A DNA stretch of 64,000 nucleotides, taken from Flavobacterium collinsii (GTDB lineage: Bacteria; Bacteroidota; Bacteroidia; Flavobacteriales; Flavobacteriaceae). Below, in pieces: positions 38,013 through 46,002 of the stretch. The notes below the pieces were generated by a model. It ran no database searches. It had not been told where the DNA came from and saw only the letters and a program-made list of their open reading frames with translations. The DNA is taken from positions 62,001-126,000 of the forward strand of contig NZ_CADCST010000077.1 in NCBI RefSeq assembly GCF_902804485.1, written 5' to 3'. Each line of letters begins with the position of its first letter. Positions within the stretch are counted from its first letter, which is position 1. Both the position numbers and the translations under genes were made by a program.

Positions 38013-38354
38013 CGTACTATAAATTACTCCTTTAAAAAATGAAAAGCAAAAAAGAACCGAAATATCAGAAAATATTAAAAACAACAAAGCCACCAAGGCA
38101 GTAATAAAACGACGAAGCAGTAAAAGGATAAAAACAGGCACATGCTTTTAAAGTTATTCAAAAAACTCAAAAAGCAAAGTAGAAAAGAACATTATCGATA
38201 CTGATTTAATACGTCAAACAATTACTCACAAGATTGAAGGCGGGCGAATACGACTGAGATAAAAAGGATCATAAAATAAAGATTAATAAGATTCTAAGAA
38301 CACTATATATCAAACATGGAGGCTGTTTTCCAACACTAATAAAAACATAACGAA
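38013..38354. other. Intergenic region with a Lys-rich coding relic
   Basis: Contains short, Lys/Arg-rich frames (for example from 38040, EISENIKNNKATKAVIKRR) without a proper start and interrupted by stops. Looks like decayed coding DNA of unknown origin. No supported gene. Confidence 0.35.
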
Positions 38355-39089
38355 GTGGAATTACTTTCAGAAGTTTTAGTATATGCTTTTTTACCTGTGA
38401 TAACCATAATCGCAGGCGGTGCTACGGGGATCTACAAAAATCCTGGAAGTGCATTTCGCAGTTCTGTACTGCACTTTGCAGCAGGAGTTGTTTTTTCAGT
38501 AGTTTCTGTGGAGCTTTTGCCTGATATTATTAAAAATCATCTGCCAATTGAGGTCGGGATTGGTTTTAGCATGGGTATAATATTAATGCTTTTTGTCAAA
38601 TATTTTACTGAAAGAAACCAAAAAAGAGAAAATGCCGAAAGTGACAATAGTTTTAGACTACCCTATGGTTTGCTAAGTGCATTAATTATTGATTTGATCA
38701 TTGATGGCCTTATTCTTGGAATTGGGTTTTCTGCTGGCAAGAAAGAAGGAATGCTACTTTCCATTGCTCTTGGCTTGGAAACATTTTCATTAGGGCTGGC
38801 AGTAGTAATTGCGTGTCGAAAAAGCCAACTATCAAAGTCAGAAAACTTTTTGATATTGGCAGGACTCGGCCTAACTTTTTTTATTGGAGCATTATTAGGT
38901 ATTTCTTTACTTTCTCACTTGTCTCAGGAGGTATTGGAATTATTGCTTTCCTTCGGATTAGCAGCATTATTATTTCTCGTAACTGAAGAACTATTAACCG
39001 AGGCACATGAAGAAAAAGAATCACCTATTCAGACTGCCTGTTTTTTTATAGGCTTCTTACTGTTTTTAATATTGGGAATGATCTCCTAA
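38355..39089 (+). CDS. ZIP family metal transporter
   Basis: 244 residues from a GTG start (VELLSEVL). Eight membrane helices. ZIP signatures: HFAAGVVFSVVSVELLPD near 36-53 and LIDLIIDGLILGIGFSAG near 115-132, followed by ALGLETFSLGLAVVIA, with conserved His/Asp/Glu partly replaced (D and E in place of the usual H in helix 4 and 5). ZIP proteins bring zinc, iron or similar divalent ions into the cytoplasm. Placed after the efflux operon; import and export genes side by side suggest a metal-homeostasis island. Confidence 0.82.
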   Translation: MELLSEVLVYAFLPVITIIAGGATGIYKNPGSAFRSSVLHFAAGVVFSVVSVELLPDIIKNHLPIEVGIGFSMGIILMLFVKYFTERNQKRENAESDNSFRLPYGLLSALIIDLIIDGLILGIGFSAGKKEGMLLSIALGLETFSLGLAVVIACRKSQLSKSENFLILAGLGLTFFIGALLGISLLSHLSQEVLELLLSFGLAALLFLVTEELLTEAHEEKESPIQTACFFIGFLLFLILGMIS

Positions 39090-39397
39090 ACTATAAAAAG
39101 AAATCGAGCATTATTTCCTGGTTTTAGCGATATCGATTAGTTAACCTTAAGCTTTGCTAAATTGGCTATTTGTAAATTACAAATCCCATATTATTGGAAT
39201 AACAGTAGAAAAATACAACCCATATGAAAGAATTAGATTGGGCTTTTAAATAAAACAATGTGTTTCCGTTTTTTTTATTTGCTCTAGTTTGATTTTATCA
39301 ATAGATTTTCGGGTTAGCCTTTTTTTAGATCAACACATCATGCAAGTTCATTGGAATTTCTGCTATCCTTTTAAATATTCGAAATGAACTTTTAGTA

Positions 39398-39532
39398 ATG
39401 TCGCCCACAGTTAATCTGATATCACTCCCTACCAGCAGCGATCTTGAGTATTACTTTTCCAGTGATGAAAATTTCAGTAAAAATATACCAGGAGCTAGCG
39501 CTATATATCATCACATAAATTCTAATTATTAG
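39398..39532 (+). CDS. Possible small ORF before the LTA synthase-like gene
   Basis: 44 codons from ATG 39398 (MSPTVNLISLPTSSDLEYYF, ending HHINSNY). The same frame is open further upstream to a stop but has no earlier start, so this may be the end of a decayed gene. It stops 15 bases before the next gene. No family or signal. Weak call. Confidence 0.25.
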   Translation: MSPTVNLISLPTSSDLEYYFSSDENFSKNIPGASAIYHHINSNY

Positions 39533-39547
39533 TTAAAAAGATAACTT

Positions 39548-41506
39548 ATGTTTAATAAACTTTTTTCATCTCCAAGATATGCACTTTTTAAGGACATAAT
39601 CTTATGTTTTTTATCCGTGTCGCTAGTTTTGCGGCTGGTATTTTTTATCTGGCAATATCAGGATGTATCCTGGAAGATATTGGATTTACTCAGAACGCTT
39701 ATTACAGGTTTATTTTACGATGTAGGAACTGCCTCGTTTATTATATTCCCTGCAGCCCTTTATTTTGCACTTCTGCCTGACAAATGGATTGGAACCCTTG
39801 GTGACAAAGTCCTGATTGGGTTCTTTACCTTTGTAATCATATTTGTACTTGTGTTAGTTTTTTTTGCAGAAATTACGTTTTGGGATGAATTCAGGACTAG
39901 ATTCAACTTTATTGCCGTTGACTACTTGATTTATACCCATGAGGTGGTGGCCAATATTGAAGAGTCGTATCCTCTACCTCTGCTAATTGGTGGCGCAGTA
40001 ATAATTACCTCAATAATTATTTTGGTCTTTAAATGGAGAAAATCATTTCAAAAAACTTTTCAATTTACTGCCAAACCTGCTGTTCGAATAACCTTTTTAG
40101 TAATGACGGCAATCATTATGGCTTTTTTTGTGGCTTTTGTTTCCAATGTTAAGGCAGAATGGTCAGAGAACCGTTATAATTCTGAAATATCAAAGGCGGG
40201 AATTTATTCCTTCTTCGCGGCCTTTCGCAACAACCAGATGAAATACAGTGAATTTTATACTGCCATTGATAATGATCAGGCTTTCCGATTCGTTAGAAAG
40301 AAACTTTCCGGTCCAAAATCAAACTTTACGGAAAAATATCCTTCAGTACATCGAAAAGTCGGCGACACAATACAATTAGGGGCAAGAAAGAACGTTGTTT
40401 TTATTCTGGTGGAAAGCCTTAGCGCCAGTTTTCTTAAGGAATTCGGCAATAAGCAGAACATCACACCCTTTATGGATAGTTTGGCCCAAAAAAGTATCCT
40501 TTTCGAAAATATTTTCGCCACCGGTACCAGAACTGTCCGTGGAATGGAAGCGGTAACACTTTCTATTCCTCCAACTCCCGGACAAAGTATTGTTAAAAGA
40601 CCTGAAAATCAAAATCTCTTTACAGTTGCGAGTATTTTTAAGAACAAGAAATATGATTGCAATTTCTTCTACGGCGGGGATGGATATTTTGATAATATGA
40701 ATTCTTACTTCGGCGGTAATGGCTTTACCATTTACGATCGTGGTCGCGGAAGTGTATTAAGCGATGAGATTAAAACCGTGCGAAATAACATTGAGAACAA
40801 CGAAGTTACATTTGAAAATGCTTGGGGCATTTGCGATGAGGACATTTACAACAAAATGATTCGGGTTGCCGACAAGCAATATGCCAAAGGTCTGCCGTTC
40901 TTTAATTTTATAATGACAACCTCCAACCACAGGCCCTATACATATCCATCGGGAGAAATTGATATACCCTCGGGCACCAGCCGTGAAGGAGCTGTGAAAT
41001 ATACTGATTTTGCACTTCGGGAATTGTTTAACAAAGCTGCAAAAAAAGCATGGTATAAAAACACAATATTTGTCATTATTGGTGATCATTGTGCCAGCAG
41101 TGCAGGCAAAGATGCCATAGATGTGGCTAACTATCATATTCCGGCTATGATTGTAAATCTTCCACAATCTCAAAACCATAAGAATTCTAAGCTATGCTCA
41201 CAGATAGATATCTTTCCGACTCTTTTTGGCCTTATGAACTGGAACTACGAAACTAATTTTTTTGGTCAGGACATTTTACAAAACTCTTTTGAAGAACGTG
41301 CTTTTTTGGGGACATATCGAAAACTGGCATTAATGAAAGAAAACAAAGTAATGATTCTTTCTGATCAAAAAAAACAGTCGTTTTATAAATGGGACAAAAC
41401 TGATAATAGCCTTCTGGAAATCCCAATTGACAAGACTTTCCTTCAAGAAACAATTTCGTGGTATCAGACAGCAGATTATTTTTTCACCAATAAATTACTA
41501 AAATAA
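39548..41506 (+). CDS. LTA synthase family phosphoglycerol transferase / sulfatase-fold membrane enzyme
   Basis: 652 residues. Five membrane helices in the first ~210 residues, then a periplasmic alkaline-phosphatase-fold domain. Metal and catalytic motifs: FILVESLSASF near 285 (Glu ligand), ATGTRTVRGMEAV near 325 (Thr nucleophile), FFYGGDGYFDNMNSYF near 375, TSNHRPYTYPS near 460, and FVIIGDHC near 510 (Asp/His). In Gram-negatives such enzymes transfer phosphoglycerol or phosphoethanolamine to glycans or lipids at the envelope. A small basic membrane protein and an ICMT-like methyltransferase follow on the same strand. The acceptor is unknown. Confidence 0.9.
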   Translation: MFNKLFSSPRYALFKDIILCFLSVSLVLRLVFFIWQYQDVSWKILDLLRTLITGLFYDVGTASFIIFPAALYFALLPDKWIGTLGDKVLIGFFTFVIIFVLVLVFFAEITFWDEFRTRFNFIAVDYLIYTHEVVANIEESYPLPLLIGGAVIITSIIILVFKWRKSFQKTFQFTAKPAVRITFLVMTAIIMAFFVAFVSNVKAEWSENRYNSEISKAGIYSFFAAFRNNQMKYSEFYTAIDNDQAFRFVRKKLSGPKSNFTEKYPSVHRKVGDTIQLGARKNVVFILVESLSASFLKEFGNKQNITPFMDSLAQKSILFENIFATGTRTVRGMEAVTLSIPPTPGQSIVKRPENQNLFTVASIFKNKKYDCNFFYGGDGYFDNMNSYFGGNGFTIYDRGRGSVLSDEIKTVRNNIENNEVTFENAWGICDEDIYNKMIRVADKQYAKGLPFFNFIMTTSNHRPYTYPSGEIDIPSGTSREGAVKYTDFALRELFNKAAKKAWYKNTIFVIIGDHCASSAGKDAIDVANYHIPAMIVNLPQSQNHKNSKLCSQIDIFPTLFGLMNWNYETNFFGQDILQNSFEERAFLGTYRKLALMKENKVMILSDQKKQSFYKWDKTDNSLLEIPIDKTFLQETISWYQTADYFFTNKLLK

Positions 41507-41672
41507 CCATACTGAACAATTTATAGAAACTGAAGAGTCCCAACGGAAATCACAGTACAGCCATTAGCAGGATGGTCATAAAAGATATCGATGCCAACCA
41601 ATAAAGAACAAGGAAATTTATATTGATAATAATCCCTTATGTCTGAGTAATTAAGAATTAAAAACTGTACAT

Positions 41673-41846
41673 ATGAAAAAAGGAAAAAAACCGGTTTATA
41701 AAAGCCATTCTCGCTACAGCAGGAAAAAGCTCTCTAAGTCAATGAAAAAACTGAGAGATTTTTTGATATTTTTAGCCGTTCTCACAATCATATCGGGAAT
41801 TGTTATATCACTTATGTATTTATATCATTACTATCTTAAGAATTAG
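41673..41846 (+). CDS. Small basic single-pass membrane protein
   Basis: 57 residues: a strongly basic N-terminal half (MKKGKKPVYKSHSRYSRKK) and one membrane helix (LIFLAVLTIISGIVISLMYL), ending YYLKN. Positive-inside rule predicts the N-terminus in the cytoplasm. Lies between the LTA synthase-like gene and the methyltransferase gene, which starts 40 bases later. Unknown function; perhaps an accessory subunit of an envelope-modifying complex. Confidence 0.6.
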   Translation: MKKGKKPVYKSHSRYSRKKLSKSMKKLRDFLIFLAVLTIISGIVISLMYLYHYYLKN

Positions 41847-41886
41847 CCACAAAAATGATCAGTTACTCTATAGTTAATTTTCCCCG

Positions 41887-42705
41887 ATGCAAATTACCAT
41901 ATCATCACTTGCTTACATTCCCATATTAATATTCGTAACACTTATAATTATGGCACTTCAGGAAGAATTCGAAAAACAAAGTTTATGGCTGCTCAAGTAC
42001 GGAAAGACGTTTCCTTACATTATGCTTATTGTAGGCTATTTGTTGCTGCTCAAGTCTGAAAAATATCCTGACGGCTTAGTCTTGCGACAATCATCTTATG
42101 AAAATTTATACGAAGCTTTGTGCCTGGGGCTAAGCCTTTCAGGCTGTATACTTCGAATAATAACCATGGGTTATACTCCCTCGGCAAAATTACCTGATCA
42201 TAAAGGTATCAGTACATCTCATCATTATGTCTTTGGCGCGTACTCAATTGTTCGTCATCCTTTGTATTTGGCAAATTTTATAATATGGCTGGGAATGATT
42301 ATCATAACCGGAGATTTTTGGTTTATTATAGCATTTGGACTGCTATATTTTATTTACCTTGAAAGAATTATGATGGCAAAAGAAAAGCAGTTGAAAAGCA
42401 AATTTGGTTTTAAATATTCCCGATGGGCTGAGAATGTACCCGCAATTTTGCCCAATGTCTGGCTCTATAAAAAACCACACTCAGCTTTTAACTGGGAAAA
42501 AATAAGCCAGCGGGAAACCGGTCGCCTTTGCAGTACTTTTTTTATATTCTTTGTGTTTGAAATCTCATGTCAGGTAATGGAAGGAAAGAACAATTACAGC
42601 TTTGTATTACTGGTCATCAGTGCAATTTTCGGAATTATTTATATTGGAAAAAACATGAAATTCATTATTTCCTTTATCCGAAGGCTCATTGTTAAAATGA
42701 GATAA
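41887..42705 (+). CDS. Isoprenylcysteine carboxyl methyltransferase (ICMT/PEMT)-type membrane protein
   Basis: 272 residues with about six membrane helices. The family SAM-binding signature is clear: YSIVRHPLYLANFIIWLGM near 119-137, then IYLERIMMAKEKQLKSKFG near 158-175 with the conserved Glu. The C-terminal 60 residues add two more helices. Members methylate isoprenoid or lipid-linked carboxylates, phosphatidylethanolamine and other membrane substrates. Next to the LTA-synthase-like enzyme it may modify the same envelope glycolipid. Substrate not predictable. Confidence 0.82.
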   Translation: MQITISSLAYIPILIFVTLIIMALQEEFEKQSLWLLKYGKTFPYIMLIVGYLLLLKSEKYPDGLVLRQSSYENLYEALCLGLSLSGCILRIITMGYTPSAKLPDHKGISTSHHYVFGAYSIVRHPLYLANFIIWLGMIIITGDFWFIIAFGLLYFIYLERIMMAKEKQLKSKFGFKYSRWAENVPAILPNVWLYKKPHSAFNWEKISQRETGRLCSTFFIFFVFEISCQVMEGKNNYSFVLLVISAIFGIIYIGKNMKFIISFIRRLIVKMR

Positions 42706-42770
42706 AAAATTATCAGTCTTCTAAAATTGCAATATCATAAAATTGTCAAAGAAAATTTTGATATAGAATA

Positions 42771-42850
42771 CAACCTTGCCACGGAGGTTGAGGTACTAAC
42801 GCTTTCCCTGATGCACAAATACTATTGTGCTGGGGGAAGCAGTTAGCGCT
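42771..42850 (+). ncRNA. Structured intergenic element with two hairpins
   Basis: First hairpin CAACCT/AGGTTG (42771-42790), then a long stem: CTAAC/GTTAG, GCTTTCCC/GGGGAAGC with one G-U and GCACAA/TTGTGC (42796-42846). A T-rich tract (TATTTTTCTTTT) follows at 42861. No coding frame fits. Could be a small RNA, or a REP-like palindromic element. I see no promoter consensus directly upstream, so the transcript is unproven. It occupies most of the 302-base gap before the convergent DUF1345 gene. Confidence 0.4.
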
Positions 42851-43007
42851 GCTAAAGCCGTATTTTTCTTTTATCAATATTAAATAGCTTTTTTCAGAAT
42901 AAAAGAAAAAGTTTATTAATTCCAAACAGAGAATGATTACTTTACAATACACCATGTCCCCCTTTTGTTTCATTCATACATTTAGAATTCTAATAAGATA
43001 AAATAGC

Positions 43008-43688
43008 TTATTTTTCGATCAATCCAGCTATAATATTAATACTTAACGCCAAAATAATTGTGTTAAAAAAGAAGGAAAGTAAACCATGAAGCAATGCTAT
43101 CCTACGTATATGTCTGGCTGTAATATTAACATCAGATACCTGAAAGGTAGTTCCAAGTACAAAGGAAAAATAGCAAAAATCTAAATAATCCGGCGTATTT
43201 TCATCGGGAAAGTCCAGTCCGCCATAAACATGTCTTCCCTCTTTTTGCTCTCCCACAGCATAATACAAATGAGCATATTTAAAGGTAAAAGTGGTATGTA
43301 CCAGCCACCAGGCAAAAATGGCTGACAAGATAGTCAGTAAAATATGAATAAGCAATTCGTTATCTTTCATTTCGCCTGAGGTTCTGTAAAAGAGAATAAT
43401 ACCAATCAAACTAATTAGGGAAGCTATTAAAATCAATATCATAACTAACGATCGGCCGGAATCTTGCTTTTCTGCAATTTTATGCAATTCCCTGGGGTGA
43501 CAACTTAAAATGGTCATCCAGCATAAGAAGAGATAAGTGCCTGAGAAAGCGAGCCAGGAAGACATCCAATGAATAGATGCTTTTTCCATATCTCCCAAAA
43601 TAAAAAATACAGCTATACCAATGACTACTGAAATATATAATCGAAGATGACTGTCAACCTGGCTGATCCAATTTATTTTTGATTTCAA
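43008..43688 (-). CDS. DUF1345 family membrane protein
   Basis: 226 residues from a TTG start (no in-frame ATG nearby). Five membrane helices. The family C-terminal signature is present: DYLDFCYFSFVLGTTFQVSD near 160-180 and ARHIRRIALLHGLLSFFFNT near 185-205. Function unknown. It lies between the response regulator and the convergent methyltransferase gene, in the metal-related region. Confidence 0.85.
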   Translation of the reverse strand: MKSKINWISQVDSHLRLYISVVIGIAVFFILGDMEKASIHWMSSWLAFSGTYLFLCWMTILSCHPRELHKIAEKQDSGRSLVMILILIASLISLIGIILFYRTSGEMKDNELLIHILLTILSAIFAWWLVHTTFTFKYAHLYYAVGEQKEGRHVYGGLDFPDENTPDYLDFCYFSFVLGTTFQVSDVNITARHIRRIALLHGLLSFFFNTIILALSINIIAGLIEK

Positions 43689-43857
43689 AATATCTAATTT
43701 ATTATCTAATTTACTGTAAATTTATGTATTAAAAGGTATTACATTTTAATAATTATGGGAACTTTAGAGGGACAACCAAATAAAAATATATTTAATATTC
43801 AATCATTTAATGATTAAAATAAATCAATTATAATATTATATTGAATCCCATTGAGAA

Positions 43858-44529
43858 CTATTCGTCCGCTATAAAACCGATTCCCCTGACGGTCCGCAGC
43901 CTTTTATCTGCTGCAGTGATGCGCAGCTTTTTACGGATGCTGCTCATAAATACATCGAGAATGCTTGTATCATACTCGTAATGCACGCCCCAGATTTCTT
44001 TTATAATTTCTGAACGCGTGCATATTTGTCCCTTGCGTTTTACCAAATAAGCCAATAAAAGGAACTCCTTACGGGTCAACAGAACCTCTCGTTCAGCCTT
44101 AAATACTTTATAGCTGTTCATTTTAACACTAATATCAGACAACAAATATTCATGTTCATAATTTTGTGCATTTTTTTCATACACTGTGATCCTCGATAGC
44201 AAATCCTCAAGACTAAATGGCTTTTTGATGTAATCATTTGCACCGCAATTAAGTCCGTTAATAGTTTGATCAAGGGTTTCTTTCGATGTCATGAAAATAA
44301 CGGGCGTGAGAATATGCTGCATACGGATTTCCCTACATGATTCCATACCTGATATTGAAGGCAATATCCAGTTGAGCAATATTAGATCATAAGTCCTTGT
44401 TACCGCGCGAAGCACTCCCTCCTTACCATCTTCGGCTGTATGGATAAAATGCCCTTCTGCCTCCAGACCTATGCGCAGGAAGTCTAAATTTTTTTTTTGG
44501 TTATCAATTATCAAAATATTCATTATCAA
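43858..44529 (-). CDS. OmpR-type response regulator lacking the phosphoacceptor aspartate
   Basis: 223 residues. The receiver domain covers 1-115 and a winged-helix OmpR domain about 125-223 (LLTRKEFLLLAYLVKRKGQI, then RLRTVRGIGFIAD). The position of the phosphorylated Asp, normally D in LILLDxxLP, is Asn (DLILLNWILPSISG; codon AAC on the minus strand). The acidic pocket near the start is also reduced (ILIIDNQ), while the Lys of YIKKPF is kept. No histidine kinase gene is next to it. It is probably an atypical regulator working without phosphorylation. Targets may be the metal-region genes nearby; inference. Confidence 0.85.
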   Translation of the reverse strand: MIMNILIIDNQKKNLDFLRIGLEAEGHFIHTAEDGKEGVLRAVTRTYDLILLNWILPSISGMESCREIRMQHILTPVIFMTSKETLDQTINGLNCGANDYIKKPFSLEDLLSRITVYEKNAQNYEHEYLLSDISVKMNSYKVFKAEREVLLTRKEFLLLAYLVKRKGQICTRSEIIKEIWGVHYEYDTSILDVFMSSIRKKLRITAADKRLRTVRGIGFIADE

Positions 44530-44766
44530 ATATGTAATTAATGGTTTGATATCAACCTACTGAGCATGATTCGTTAAAAAAAACACTCCTTAGTTTTAAA
44601 TACAACTTCAAATGACAAATTAGTCATTAAAATATGTCAGAAAAAATGTTTTGTCAGAAAAAAAAAAACAATTTCAGTGCTTCAGAGAAAAACTGAGCGT
44701 AAAAAATGCATACTCGATCTGTCAATAGAATGATGGGCATAATATCGTAAATAAATCAAATAAGGT

Positions 44767-45105
44767 CTATCCCTCAACAGGCAATAACTGGGGAGGCTGC
44801 CATATTGAGTTGAGATAGTGGTATCTTATGAATTCATTAAGGATTGAGCTTAACTTCTGCAAGAGAATGGTATTTAAAAAAAAGAATTTATGAAGATTAC
44901 TCAGGGCTATAGTTCCTGTACAGCTTGGACACTGGCAAAAAGTACAATAGCTGGTTTTTTTATTATGTCCGTCCTTATTTACATTCTCTGGAACTGATAA
45001 TGTAGGTCGCTCGATAGGAAGATTAAATTGAGCACACGGCACAAGCAGTAACATCAGCAGACGTATTGAAAGAAAAATTACAAAAAGGGAACGCTTTAAA
45101 TTCAT
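44767..45105 (-). CDS. DUF6660-like cysteine-rich secreted peptide, third paralogue
   Basis: 112 residues from ATG 45105 (MNLKRSLFVIFLSIRLLMLL), chosen because an adjacent promoter would exclude the earlier start at 45162. Signal peptide to about PCAQ. The cysteine cluster is YCTFCQCPSCTG, and the C-terminal part reads YHYLNSIWQPPQLLPVEG. Same layout as the proteins at 26.9 and 31.9 kb. Stands alone here, between a response regulator and a His-rich peptide gene. Metal-related role likely, unproven. Confidence 0.62.
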   Translation of the reverse strand: MNLKRSLFVIFLSIRLLMLLLVPCAQFNLPIERPTLSVPENVNKDGHNKKTSYCTFCQCPSCTGTIALSNLHKFFFLNTILLQKLSSILNEFIRYHYLNSIWQPPQLLPVEG

Positions 45106-45110
45106 TGATA

Positions 45111-45141
45111 TAAATTTACAAAAAAAAACCAAAATTGACAA
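45111..45141 (-). promoter_or_regulatory. Promoter TTG-N20-TAAATTTA next to start codon
   Basis: On the minus strand TTG at 45141-45139 and TAAATTTA at 45118-45111. The -7 box ends 5 bases before ATG 45105. The TTG lies beside a near-palindrome (GTAATTAC core) that could bind a regulator. Confidence 0.5.
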
Positions 45142-45234
45142 GTAATTACTTTGTAAATACACCGGTAAATAAATTTGAACACATTGATAAGAAACAATGT
45201 ATGGAAAAATACAATCCCATTAGAGTTTAAAAAA

Positions 45235-45267
45235 ATAGCCCCTGTAGTTATTTAATACAGGGGCTAT
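45235..45267 (-). terminator. Terminator of the His-rich peptide gene
   Basis: Perfect 12-bp stem ATAGCCCCTGTA / TACAGGGGCTAT with a 9-base loop; a run of A on its left is a U run on the minus strand. Confidence 0.85.
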
Positions 45268-45288
45268 ATGTGCGCTTCTCACACAGTA

Positions 45289-45468
45289 TTATTTTTTATG
45301 ATGCTCACTTTCATCGTGATGCTCTTTCTCATCATGGTGCTCATCCTCATCATGATGCTCTACTTGATTTTTACCTTCTTCACCTTCATGATGTTCCGGA
45401 TGCTTATGATGCTCTTTATGCTTGTGATGTTCCGAGTGGTCATGTTCCTCTTTTTTCTCTGTGTTCAT
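45289..45468 (-). CDS. Histidine-rich metal-binding peptide
   Basis: 59 residues from ATG 45468 (MNTEKKEEHDHSEHHKHKEH) to TAA 45289. Almost one third His, in repeated HH/EHH/KEHH units, with acidic spacers (GEEGKNQVEHHDEDEHHDEK). No signal peptide or membrane helix, so probably cytosolic. Such peptides buffer Ni, Zn or Co, as Hpn of Helicobacter does; the comparison is by composition only. A perfect terminator sits 22 bases after the stop. The opposite strand has a longer but meaningless open frame. Confidence 0.75.
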   Translation of the reverse strand: MNTEKKEEHDHSEHHKHKEHHKHPEHHEGEEGKNQVEHHDEDEHHDEKEHHDESEHHKK

Positions 45469-46002
45469 AATAATATATTTTTAATTAATAAATTCATTCC
45501 ATCTGCTAAGCCTCATTTTAGCTTAATCATCTGGAATTGTATTGCTTATACTAATTTACATCATAATACCAACCACTTCCTTAAGATTGAATTAAAATTA
45601 AATAAATAACAAAAAATTATGAATTATACTAAGTTGGAGCAACGTTATTTTAACTTTTTTATCAGCCTTTAAATAAATCAATCTTTTATGGAGATCAACA
45701 AATTAAGAAAACGAAATTTTGAGAACGTAACTATCTCCAATAGCTCATAATATTACATGCAGAATATCAAGCATTAAAGTTTCTGTCTACTTATCTTAAC
45801 TTACCAAAATTACGTGCAAGCATTTTATTTTCCTACTTAATAACTTTATGTGAGTGCCTTTACATTAAAAAACGGCTTTCATATTATTATTTTTCTTTAA
45901 AAATTGTAAAAATAGTATGAACAATTTATAAAAATAAATATTTTCGCATCTAGTACAGATATTTGTTTAAAAAAATATTTAGATTTGTCTAAAAATTAAT
46001 TC
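45469..46002. other. Intergenic region, 534 bases
   Basis: AT-rich, divergent spacer. TAGATTTG at 45980-45987 matches a -7 box 15 bases before the di-haem gene, though its TTG partner is only 14 bases away. No other feature seen. Confidence 0.4.

Noticed and set aside
42771..42850. Signal recognition particle RNA
   Set aside because: A GGGGAAGCAG stretch looked similar, but the tetraloop and internal loop of SRP RNA are not in the required positions.
45268..45609. 113-residue plus-strand ORF rich in Met, Leu and Phe
   Set aside because: It is antisense to the His-rich peptide gene; its composition is just the complement of the CAT/CAC codons, and a terminator lies at its start on the other strand.
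45963..45987. Promoter of the di-haem operon
   Set aside because: TAGATTTG fits a -7 box, but the only TTG is 14 bases away, shorter than the 17-23 seen for the consensus; noted only as possible.
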